Shown piece after piece: positions 55,026-64,000 of a stretch of DNA of 64,000 bases; the stretch's first letter is position 1, and each line of letters opens with the position of its first letter. The stretch lies in NCBI GenBank assembly GCA_023213315.1, contig JAKCPI010008049.1:29578-93577 (forward strand), read 5' to 3'. This DNA comes from Euborellia annulipes. Its lineage: Eukaryota; Arthropoda; Insecta; Dermaptera; Anisolabididae. A program made the translations under genes and the position numbers. Below the pieces are notes generated by a model. That model had not been told where the DNA came from. It saw only the letters and a program-made list of their open reading frames with translations, and did not search any database.

Positions 55026-56730
55026 CAAAAATGCTACCAACCCGTGAAAAATAGTTGATTTATATTAATTTTAGTCTAATAAAAAGAAAAAGACTAATTT
55101 ATCTACTTTATGATATATAAAAATTATTTTAAACAAGAGTTGAATATTTCTGTTCATAGATCTTGTAAAAAAATATTTTATAGAAAAATTAGGCTTTCTT
55201 TTATTTTTGTTTTGAACTCATAATTTGGACTGTTGCCCTTTACTTCTTTAGATTTTAATATACACAAATACAAAAAGTTACATACATTATGAAATTGTTA
55301 TAATAGAGATAGATAAAAAAAAATTTTTTTAATTAATTGAATTTGTTTTTTAAAGAATAAAAGAGATTATTAACTTTATATAGTAGCTAATGTATTGAAT
55401 GATTTCTAACCTCCCAAAGAAGGAGTGTCAAAAACTGGTATAAGAGAATATATTAGAGATTACCAAATTTGGAATTGATATTTGAGTACTTCCCAACTCT
55501 TGGCTAATACAATATTTTCAACCAATTTTATTTTTCAACAAATATTTATTTTTACCTGACAATGAATCAGTAAGAGAATATAATTAGGTGTGTGAAAAAA
55601 ATGACTATAAATTGCCTGGGAAAATACGTGGGAGTATTAACTATTTTATAAATTCATGTTGTCACTAGGTTGAGCCACTCTAAATAAAATAAGAAACATG
55701 ACTCATGAAGGATTTTTAATAAATCTGTCAAGCCAATTGGATATTAAATAAATAATTAAAAATTCAAATAATAACTAAATAAAACGAAAAAGAATTTCGA
55801 AAAACTGAGAAAAAACTATTTAATTCACTCCCTCTAGTCGTTTTAGTCAAATATTGACTGCATTTGGTTATGGATTGGGTGAGTAACTACAGTATTATAA
55901 AATCATATTGAGGTGGGCTTCAATTTCCTTCCCTAGGAGTAAAGTAAAAGTGATGTTTCGTGATCTAAATATAGACAGACCTAAGAAGTTCGTTTACTGA
56001 GATGAAAAAAAAAATTTATTTAAATTAAATAGCGTACGAAGTAATTTAATTTTCAAGTTTTTTTTTTTTTAGAAGTTTTATGATGGGAAATTAAAAAAAA
56101 AATGAAAATTAGGAAAAAGAAACTCAAATATTAATTTAATGGATAAATGGATGGAGTATGAAAAAATAGATTGATTCAGAAAATTAAAAGTAATAAATTC
56201 AAGATGATGAAAATCTTCCAAGTCAATGGTAAAAAGGGCAAACACTAAATAAACCTATCTCAGCCATTTAAAAGAAAGGAAAGGACAATTATTTTTTTAG
56301 TTGGAGTAAAGGTCAATTCAGTCCGAATGATTCGAGAATGAAATTGCAATATATTATTTTTAAAAAATAATTATATTTATTCTCCAAACGTTATTGTATA
56401 AAACCTCAGACCTTTAGGGTTTCGGCCGTTGTGCTGCGTGCCAAAATCTTATCTGCTTATCAAAAATCTGAGACACACAGACACTGATGAGTGAGCTGAG
56501 CTCTGGATCTAGATAATGCAAAGTGAATTAGTTATAAATTAAAATTTATTATAAAAAATCTTGTCGAAATTATTTTTTTACCTTAAAGGTGAGAAATTTG
56601 CACTAGCTAGATCCTTCGCCTTAACAAAACAGGTTTCGCCTATCACATACATACGGAAATTATTTTTTATTTATTTATTTACGGTCTTTGTTAGCATCTG
56701 AATTTAAAACCAGTCTCCATTTATACTATT
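55026..56730. other. AT-rich interval, no gene seen
   Basis: Includes a recursive-splice-like junction at 55555/55556. GGTTTCGGCCGTTGTGCTGC at 56420 and ATCAAAAATCTGAGACACAC at 56459, duplicated at 56731, are repeat scraps. Confidence 0.45.
55540..55585 (-). promoter_or_regulatory. Weak candidate recursive splice site
   Basis: On the minus strand TTACTGATTCATTGTCAG|GTAAAAATA with a branch-point-like TTACTGAT. The pyrimidine tract and donor are poorer than at 57411. Confidence 0.2.
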
Positions 56731-56915
56731 TATCAAAAATCTGAGACACACAGACAAACCATGTCGCGAAAACCACTTTTTTGTAGATTCAGGAGACCTC
56801 AAAACGTGTATATCCATCAAAATCTCGACATCGAATTTTTGACATGAAACTAATACTTTCTCTATAAATATATGTAAGCTTATATTAACATATACATTAG
56901 ATAAGAGAAAGTAAA
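56731..56915 (+). mobile_element. HER 3' end fragment
   Basis: ACAGACAAACCATGTCGCGA through CAAAACGTGTATATCCATCA and the terminal hairpin to AGATAAGAGAAAGTAAAA. Confidence 0.75.
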
Positions 56916-57495
56916 ATTAATTGGTATTCAATATAATGAAGAATCGTTTTTCCCTGGCCCCTAGCACAAGAAGCTAGTGTCCTACCCCTGGAAAGGAAAA
57001 ATTGTTCGTTTAATAGGAGAAAACCATCATAAATTCGATTTGATAAAAAATTTGGGAGGAAGAATTGCGTTTAAAAAAGAGATGAGAAATAAGAGTGTAA
57101 AATTGTCTTTTTTAACATTAGCTAAGAATAATCTTTTCATTAGAACGTGAAAAAAAGAATATCCTATGTAGATCCATACTATTATTAAAATTGTAATAAT
57201 CAATGAACTAATAAATAGAGCGGAGTATTTGCTTGTCAGTGCGATTAAGAGATGGTCTAAAGTGTAAAATGTCCTTGGGATAATTAGATTATGTTTGGTA
57301 GAGAAAATTAACAACTTTTTAAAATAAATTTATATAAAAAAAATATATTTAAGTTATATAAACTTACTACTTGAAGTTCGTGTCATGAATATCATTTGCT
57401 TAGGTACTCACCTGAAACAAAAGAAAATTAAATTAATTGAATTTTAAGATAAAATCAAAAATATGAAAATCTACGGCTAAGTGTGTAAATAAAAA
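56916..57495. other. AT-rich interval with a hydrophobic minus frame
   Basis: The 95-codon minus frame at 57027-57314 contains a hydrophobic run (ALFISSLIITILIIVWIYIG) that could span a membrane. It has no family features and a phenylalanine/isoleucine-rich composition expected from A/T bias, so it is not called as a gene. Confidence 0.4.
57395..57440 (-). promoter_or_regulatory. Strong candidate recursive splice site
   Basis: On the minus strand AATTTTCTTTTGTTTCAG|GTGAGTACC: long pyrimidine tract, CAG acceptor and an ideal GTGAGT donor with zero bases between (junction 57412/57411). It is the same design as 40655, and the flanking AACAAAAGAAAA (plus) is shared. In flies such sites split the removal of very long introns. 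Confidence 0.45.
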
Positions 57496-58127
57496 AAAAT
57501 CTGGTGTGATGGTCGCACAGGACACAACTTTCTTTTACCTTTGGTAATCGAAAGTTGTGTTCCGTGCTTGTCACACCAGGTTTTTTTATGTCGAGATATA
57601 ATTAGTTTCCAACAATAAGGTACATTTGAATTTAAGATGTAAAAATTTATAAGTATGATCGAAAATATTTATATTTTGTTACCATAGCAACCATTTCTCC
57701 TATCTTTCCTAAGAAGTACAAAAGTAAAGTGATCTTTAGAAGAATATCAATAGAAAAATGAGAATATACATTTTAAAGAGCATCTAAAAAAATAATTGAT
57801 TTTTGAATTTTAATCAAAATCGTAAGAGCGAAATTTGAAAAAAAAAAAAAAAACTGAAAAAGAACATCAGCAAAGTACAAGTACTCTTTGGCCGATTTTG
57901 TTTAAAAGCTTCGTGTCACGTCCCAGGGGAGAGCCTAACTTAAATATAAAATTTCAACCTCATAGCCCTTTTCAGTTTTGAAATATTTTGTTCACAGACA
58001 GACAGCACACACACATAAGAGAGATCATGTTGCGAAAACCACTTTTTTGGATTCAGGGGACCTCAAAACGTGTATATCCATCAAAATCTCGACATCACAT
58101 TTTTGACATGAACCCAATAAAGTAAAA
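57496..58127 (+). mobile_element. HER dispersed repeat, reference full-length copy
   Basis: Order on the plus strand: long hairpin 57501-57580 (CTGGTGTGA ... TCACACCAG, loop near TTACCTTTGGTAA); TGTCGAGATATAATTAG; ATGTAAAAATTTATAAGTAT; perfect X-box GTTACCATAGCAAC (57678-57691); AATTTTAATCAAAATCG; AGTACTCTTTGGCCGATTTT; TCGTGTCACGTCCCA; AATATAAAATTTCAACCTC; ACAGACAGACAGCACACACA; TGCGAAAACCACTTTTTTGG; CAAAACGTGTATATCCATCA; end CCAATAAAGTAAAAA (small hairpin lost here). No frame, no target duplication. The superfamily is unassigned; hairpins at both ends leave a Helitron-like or foldback origin open. Confidence 0.85.
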
Positions 58128-58890
58128 ATATCTGAAAATTAGTAGGACCTATTCATAATGAAAATTTTTATATTTATAAAACTTGTATAATTATATTAAT
58201 TTTTTAATAACATTTATAGATTGCTTGAGCACATACAAGGAATTTTTACTATTAATTTTTTGGCTAAATAGTCATCATTCATATGGATTTAACACCTTGG
58301 AGCCGTCATTAAATTAAATGAAGGAGAAAGAAATAGTAGGCTTGTATCCATTCTTATATCCAACAAAATCTTTTATAAATCGAATAGATTTTAATAGAAA
58401 GCATAGACAAGAATGGATCAATTATCATCCCCAAATTCTGATTCAATCAATCTTTAATATTGTTCTCTATAAAAATATATTCATTATTTCCGTGACACGC
58501 ATCTGATGTACAAAAAGACAACTGAAATTGTGATCGGAGAATAAATAAATACTAAGTAGTTCGATAGATTAGTATTAAAAGAATCATTTGAATCAGGTAT
58601 AAGATTTAATTTAAAATAATCTAAGAGAGTTTTATTATACAAATGAAGTCACCCTGAATACAAGAATGATAAAATTTTAGAATCAGTTTGAAAAATTTTT
58701 GATGGCAATAACCTAGTTAGAATTATAAATAAAATAATACAGGCCTATGGGAAGAATTTTATTGTTTCTGAATTATTTATTACGAATATATCATTTTATC
58801 TTGTTAGGATTATTAGAAAAAAAAAGTTTCATAAAAGATTCTAACAATAAATGAGGTGAGAAGTGATTCAATAAAACATGGAGTGTTTTA
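58128..58890. other. AT-rich interval, no gene seen
   Basis: The 62-codon frame at 58318-58506 has no features. Confidence 0.5.
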
Positions 58891-59030
58891 TTCAATGGCC
58901 TGCCTCTTCATAATCGAGCTCTAACGAGACCAAGACGGAGGCGCCTGATAATGGCAACCCACAACACAGCTTATTTCAATTGCTGGCTGTTAAATTGGAA
59001 TGGCCGAAATAAGAGAGCCGCCATATTTAA
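58891..59030 (-). promoter_or_regulatory. GC-richer patch with a YY1-like motif
   Basis: On the minus strand AAATATGGCGGCTCTC (59027-59012), sharing ATGGCGGCTCTC with the patch at 53936. The ATG opens only 17 codons. GACCAAGACGGAGGCGCC is nearby on the plus strand. No donor recognised. Confidence 0.3.
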
Positions 59031-59181
59031 GAGTAAATATATATTCTTAATTAATTATAACATGTAAATATGACCCAAAAAAGTTTTTTTTTTTTTTAAT
59101 GCATTGAGAAATGTTATTTTTAGAAAAAAAAAAATATGAATATTTATAAAAGAGAATCGATGAAAAATTATTACGAGATTA

Positions 59182-59590
59182 AAAATCTGGTGTGACTGCT
59201 CGCAAAGCACACAACTTTCTCTTGTCATCGGTAATAGAAAGTTGTGTTCTGTGCTTGTCACACCATTTTTTGTGTCAACATATATTTATTTCCCAACAGC
59301 TACGGTGTATTTGAATTCAAGTTGTAAAATTTATAAACATGGAAAAATATTTATTATTTGTTTCTTTCATATGATGTATAAAAGTAAAGAGTACTTTCAA
59401 GGGCAAAATGAGAATATACATTTTAAAGAGCATCTAGCCCGCGGGTTTGGTCTAGAAATTAGCGTTCTAGTCTTGTACACCAAGGGTCGCGGGTTCGGAT
59501 CTCAGGCAATCAAAAAAGCATCTAAAAAAATAATTGATTTTTGAATTTTAATCAAAATCGTTGGATCGAATTTTGAAAAAATTTAATCTA
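59182..59590 (+). mobile_element. HER 5' part split by a tRNA-SINE
   Basis: Long hairpin 59186-59266 (CTGGTGTGACTGCTCGCA ... GTCACACCA), interior to AAAGAGCATCTA, the SINE at 59438-59508, then AAAAGCATCTA and AATTGATTTTTGAATTTTAA to about 59585, where the giant foldback begins. Confidence 0.8.
59438..59508 (+). mobile_element. tRNA-SINE head inserted with target duplication
   Basis: GCCCGCGGGTTTGGTCTAGA then TCGCGGGTTCGGATCTCAGG (B-box). Flanked by AGCATCTA on both sides, inside HER. An intact HER shows the sequence only once, so this is a datable nested insertion. Confidence 0.8.
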
Positions 59591-59719
59591 TATTATAATA
59601 AAGCTGAAAAGACGTTTTTTGAATAAGGTACTTCTAGACCACCTAGAGATATGGGGTTTTTTGCATTCGATTCAGAATCCTCTAAAACCAAATAGAAAAA
59701 TCCAAAATCTTAAAAAAGT

Positions 59720-61139
59720 TGTACCACTTTTTTTTAAGAGGGGAAAAACTCATTTTTTTCGATGTTTTTTCAAAAATTTCACGATATTTTTTCATTTTTT
59801 CACTCATATCTTCTAAACGGTTAAAGATATCTTCTATATCTGAATTAGTCAATAATCTGCATTAAATTTTGAAAATGACAAACCTCTTTTAACTATTTTT
59901 GAGGTTTGTTTACACATATAAATAATTCGTGCAAAAAGAACCTCATTTTTGATGATTTTGCCGCGGCTTCAGTTCATTTTCATTGTTTTTTTGCTTCAGT
60001 ATTTATTGTCCAATCTCAATAATTTTTTTTGCGAAATGTTCCTCACATCCTATACTTTAAGTCAGGTAAATTTCATTTTTTTTCATCAACCCCTTCTATT
60101 TAATTTTCAAGTGTGAAAAAAAATAACACGAAAATTTTCATTTTTTGAGATGGTTTTTAAACATCTGTGTCTTTAGACAAGCTAGACAATTGCGGTTTTT
60201 TTTATTTGATTCAGTACCATCTGCTGACGACTAGAAAAATCCAAAATCATGAAAAAGTTATACCCCCTTTTTTTAAATTACAAAAAACTCATTTTTAGCC
60301 GATTATTTTTTTACATTTTTGGCTATATTTTTTGAATGATAAGAGATATCTTCAATCTCATAATTTTGTATTTTTCTACATTAAATTTGGAAAAGAATGA
60401 GACCCTTTGCACTATTCTAAGGCATTGTTTAGCGGCTGTGCAACTTTTGGCGTGTGATACAAATTTTTTTTTTATTAATTTTTTTCATATTCATGGCCAT
60501 ATTTTTTAAACGATTATCAATGTCTTAGATATGATTTACTTTTTATAATCTACATTAAATTTCCTTTAAAACGAGCCCAGTTTGGACCTGATAAGCCTCT
60601 ATTTAAGTTCTTTAAACTTTTTCTAAAAATGGAAGAAATTTTTATTTTTTGTTTGTTTGTTTGAAGAGTTTCTTTCAATTTTCGGCTATATTTTTTGAAT
60701 GGTAAGAGATATCTTCAATCTCATAATTTTGTATTATTCTACATTAAATTTGGAAACAAATGAGCCACATTACAGCATTCTCAGACATGGTTTAGTATAC
60801 TATCTATTCGTCAATCACGAGACAAACTTTTAAGTAGATATTTTTTTTCCGAGATATTTCTATACAATTTTAGCTATATCTTTTTAATGGTAAAAGATAG
60901 TTTGGATATCCAAAGGTTTTCACATTCTAGATTAAATTTTGTAAAAAATGAATACCATTTTATTTAATTCAGACATTGTTTAGGGTATTTAAAACCACTT
61001 CTAAAATGTAAGAAATTTTTTTTTTGTTTGATTGCTCTGAATGATCCACATTGCAGTATTCTCAGGCATGGCTTAATATCTAAAATGAACGAAATTATAG
61101 ATTATTTCAATTTTTTCTTTAGATATCTTCAAAACATAG
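59720..61139. repeat. Left arm of a giant foldback element
   Basis: The reverse complement of 62577-64000 almost throughout, for example AGTCAGGTAAATTTC at about 60061 with GAAATTTACCTGACT at 63659. The arm consists of about six diverged units of 170-190 bp. Each is built around GGCTATATTTTTTGAATG, AGAGATATCTTCAATCTCAT and CTACATTAAATTTGG (near 59800, 60335, 60500, 60690, 60880). Similarity may extend left to 59590. Confidence 0.85.
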
Positions 61140-61334
61140 CAAAAAAATAATTTTCAATTCATTCCCTCATAGAGCCTTCCACGACCACAACATTTCATTT
61201 GGCTCATATTCTTATTTTTTTTTACTTAGCGCCGGGTATTTTTAACATTCTTCAGACCCGGAAATTTTTCAAACCCTCCCGTACCGACGAAAATTTAGTG
61301 AATGAATGAATGAATGAATGTCTAGGAATTTTTT

Positions 61335-61432
61335 TTTTTTTAAACATTCACACTTTTTTCTCATTCACACTCACATTCACACAGTCTTTTCGGCAACTTA
61401 GGCCATTTAAGACTTTGACGATGTATGATACC
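61335..61432 (-). mobile_element. tRNA-SINE body fragment
   Basis: On the plus strand TTCACACTTTTTTCTCATTC, CAGTCTTTTCGGCAACTTAG and GACTTTGACGAT. Confidence 0.7.
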
Positions 61433-61859
61433 CCTGAATCATACATTGTATAAAATTTCTTTTATTTAATAAAAAGTTTTAAATAATACATCAAATAAAA
61501 AAAAAAATTATTTAAAAATATTTAATTTTTTTTACATATTGTACCAACACCGAGAAATGGTCCATAGAAAAGATCACTAAAATATAAAATTCTAGGAAGT
61601 ATTTAAAATAATTTATTTAAAAGAGAAAATGATAAGAATATACTAATTATCAGAAAATGATATTTTTTAATCAAATTGGCAAGAAAATCAAAGTCTAAAC
61701 TAATTTCCTAAAAAAAAGTGAGAGTGAGTTAGTATTTAAGTAATTCAAAATTTGTTATTTGGCATGAATTTTCGAGTTGTATGAGCAAATCAATAATTAA
61801 CAAGTCAAAGTACAGAGATATTAAAAATTTGGTTGCTACTAGAAGTCAGGGCAGAAGGA

Positions 61860-61960
61860 CAAATGACGAGGCTGACGTCAGGCGGTGCAGAAATTTACTA
61901 TAAAATGCAAGGGACGGAAGACTCGTGAGCTCAAATTCATACAAGAGTCCAATTATACCA
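61860..61960 (+). promoter_or_regulatory. CRE plus TATA promoter-like unit
   Basis: TGACGTCA at 61873-61880, ACTATAAAATGC at about 61898, then AGACTCGTGAGCTCAAATTC about 25-40 bases on. This is compact and LTR-like. An A-rich leader follows. It could drive the foldback's own transcript. Confidence 0.4.
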
Positions 61961-62494
61961 AGCGCTCAACAATTAACACATTAAATAATAAAAAATAATA
62001 ATTAAAACAAACAAATTCATTAAAAATAATCAAATTCATAAAAAAATAAAACAAATAATATTGAAAATAAACGAAGAAAGAAGAAACGAAACAAAGAAGA
62101 AAGAAGAAAAATACAACAATTATAAAAAATCAAACAATTAAAAACACATCAATCAAAAAATCAACAATCAAAGAATCTGCGAGTTGACGTCCTACACCGA
62201 GTTCTGACATCCTATATGATCGACATTTCGGTCTTCAAGGAAGCTGCCTTCGTCGAGCCGAATCACCACATAGCCGCCGAAGACATCGATCCCGAACTCA
62301 ACAAATCATCGTACATCTCTATACAGATAAGCTCAACTCACTAGATTTTTCTTGCCAAATAATAATATTAAAAGGAATTTAAATAAACAATGAACTTTTA
62401 AAGAAATAATAATTAAATTTAACTTAGCAAATAATAATAATTTAAAACGGACCTAGCAATAATAATTTAAAAATTTATATAAAATAATTTCAAA

Positions 62495-62526
62495 GACATT
62501 TCGGTCAGAAAAAGGGAATTCTTCAG
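62495..62526 (-). ncRNA. Hammerhead-like motif in the foldback spacer
   Basis: On the minus strand intact CTGAAGA, a 14-base AT/C stretch, GACC, GAAATGTC. Both conserved boxes are present; stem II is poor. Confidence 0.35.
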
Positions 62527-62576
62527 GCCAAGTGTTCAATAAAAATAAATTATAATACACGGTTTGAAGAATTCCA

Positions 62577-64000
62577 CTATGTTTTGAAGATATCTAAAAG
62601 AAAAAATTGAAATAATCTATAATTTCGTTCATTTTAGATATTAAGCCATGCCTGAGAATACTGCAATGTGGATCATTCAGAGCAATCAAACAAAAAAAAA
62701 ATTTCTTACATTTTAGAAGTGGTTTTAAATACCCTAAACAATGTCTGAATTAAATAAAATGGTATTCATTTTTTACAAAATTTAATCTAGAATGTGAAAA
62801 CCTTTGGATATCCAAACTATCATTTACCATTTAAAAGATATAGCTAGAATTGTATAGAAATATCTCGGAAAAAAAATATCTACTTAAAAGTTTGTCTCGT
62901 GATTGACGAATTAGATAGTATACTAAACCATGTCTGAGAATGCTGTAATGTGGCTCATTTGTTTCCAAATTTAATGTAGAATAATACGAAATTATGAGAT
63001 TGAAGATACTCTTACCATTCAAAAATATAGCCGAAAATTGAAAGAAACTCTTCAAATGACAAACAACAAAAAATAAAAATTTCTTCCATTTTTAGAAAAA
63101 GTTTAAAGAACTTAAATAGAGGCTTATATCAGGTCCAAACTGGGCTCGTTTTAAAGGAAAATTTAATGTAGATTATAAAAAGTAAATCATATCTAAGACA
63201 TTGATAATCGTTTAAAAAATATGGCCATGAATATGAAAAAAATTAATAAAAAAAAAAATTTGTATCACACGCCTTAAAAGTTGCACAGCCGCTAAACAAA
63301 GCCTTAGAATAGTGCAAAAGTGGTCTCATTCTTTCCAAATTTAATGTAGAAAAATACAAAATTATGAGAGATTGAAGATATCTCTTATCATTCAAAAAAT
63401 ATAGCCAAAAATGTAAAAAAATAATCGGCTAAAAAATGAGTTTTTGTAATTTAAAAAAAGGGGTATAACTTTTTCATGATTTTGGATTTTTCTAGTCGTC
63501 AGCAGATAGTAACTGAATCAGAAGAAAATAAAAAAAACCGCAATTGTCTTAGCTTGTCTAAAGACACAGATGTTTAAAACCATCTCAAAAAATGAAAATT
63601 TTCGTGTTATTTTTTTCACACTTGGAAATTAAATAGAAGGGGTTAATGAAAAAATAAGAAATTTACCTGACTTAAAGTATAGGATGTGGTGGAACATTTC
63701 TTACAAAAAAATTATTGAAATTGGCCAATAAATACTGAAGCAAAAAACAATGAAAATGAACTGAAAAGCCGCGGCAAATCACTCAAAAATGAGGTTCTTT
63801 TTGCACGAATTATTTATATGTGTAAATCAAACCTCAAAAATAGTTAAAAGATAGTTTGTCATTTTCAAAATTTAATGCAGATTAATTGACTAATTCAGAT
63901 ATTGAAGATATCTTTAACCGTTTGGAAAATATGAGTTTTTTGAAAAAATATCGTGAAATTTTGAAAAACAGTTTTTCCCCCTCTTAAAAAAAGTGGTACA
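62577..64000. repeat. Right arm of the giant foldback, cut by the window end
   Basis: Starts CTATGTTTTGAAGATATCT and is inverted relative to 59720-61139, with only small indels and substitutions. At the window edge it reads AAAAAGTGGTACA, pairing with TGTACCACTTTT at 59720, so the element extends beyond the window. Confidence 0.85.

Larger units (their letters stand above)
61140..62576. other. Spacer of the giant foldback
   Basis: Contains a GAAT microsatellite (about 61302-61320), a SINE body on the minus strand (61335-61432), a CRE/TATA promoter-like unit (61860-61960), an A-rich, T-poor stretch (61960-62180), and two GAAATGTC-type hammerhead-like remnants (62219-62260 and 62495-62526). 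No frame of note. Confidence 0.6.

Noticed and set aside
56492..56520. CTGATGAGTGAGCTGAGC as a hammerhead core
   Set aside because: No GAAA within reach and the stem is only GAGCT/AGCTC-like by chance.
57027..57314. 95-codon minus frame with a hydrophobic run
   Set aside because: A transmembrane-like run arises easily from T-rich codons; no start context, family or splice sites fit.
1297..58127. AGGTAAGA in every HER end as splice donors
   Set aside because: It is part of the conserved terminal hairpin; no acceptors or frames pair with it.
59619..59816. 65-codon frame in the giant foldback arm
   Set aside because: Lies wholly in the tandem-unit arm and is interrupted in the opposite arm.

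Overview
This is an AT-rich animal (metazoan) genomic window that is almost entirely non-coding. No open reading frame exceeds about 100 codons and none resembles a known protein family. There are no operons, Shine-Dalgarno sites, CRISPR arrays or rRNA operons. Transposon remnants fill it: hAT and Tc1/mariner MITEs with exact target-site duplications, tRNA- and 5S-derived SINEs, Penelope-like terminal repeats with hammerhead-like motifs, and foldback elements. With arthropod-type initiator motifs (TCAGTC), this fits a repeat-rich arthropod, but the species cannot be named from the sequence.

The commonest component is a dispersed repeat of about 630-670 bp, called HER here (hairpin-ended repeat). 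One end is a long hairpin with CTGGTGTGA/TCACACCAG stems. The other is a small hairpin ending in GGTAAGAGAAAGTAAAAA. About 17 full or partial copies occur, with full-length examples at 1519-2172 (-), 30366-31035 (-) and 57496-58127 (+). Several copies carry a perfect RFX X-box consensus. A 144-bp satellite (19871-21165) shares ordered blocks with the HER interior and may descend from it.

Layout. 1-10 kb: inverted repeats, HER copies, a tRNA-SINE, a mariner MITE and Penelope-type foldbacks. 10.8-13.3 kb: two hAT MITEs bracketing 1.9 kb, with the 8-bp duplication only on the outside of the pair. 15-19 kb: hammerhead-like motifs and two hAT MITEs with perfect duplications. 19.9-21.9 kb: the satellite, a long palindrome and a GATCCGAT cluster. 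22.4-24.5 kb: a diverged inverted repeat surrounding a mariner MITE with a G-rich expansion, a GT/CpG tract and the best host-gene signal, a minus-strand first exon with initiator, ATG and splice donor. 25-47 kb: scattered SINEs, MITEs and HER copies. 47.7-48.9 kb: a foldback whose arms are tandem repeats. 50-54 kb: a palindromic MITE and a promoter-like patch with YY1 and CRE motifs. 57-59.6 kb: HER copies, one split by a SINE. 59.7-64.0 kb: a giant foldback with arms over 1.4 kb made of diverged tandem subunits; it runs off the window.

The host-gene model, an inference, is one long minus-strand gene or large intron. Three minus-strand sites (57411/57412, 55555/55556, 40655/40656) have a pyrimidine-rich acceptor joined directly to a donor, the arrangement of recursive splice sites, and a possible alternative first exon lies at 23790-24004. 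Everything else is best read as intronic or intergenic repeat sequence.
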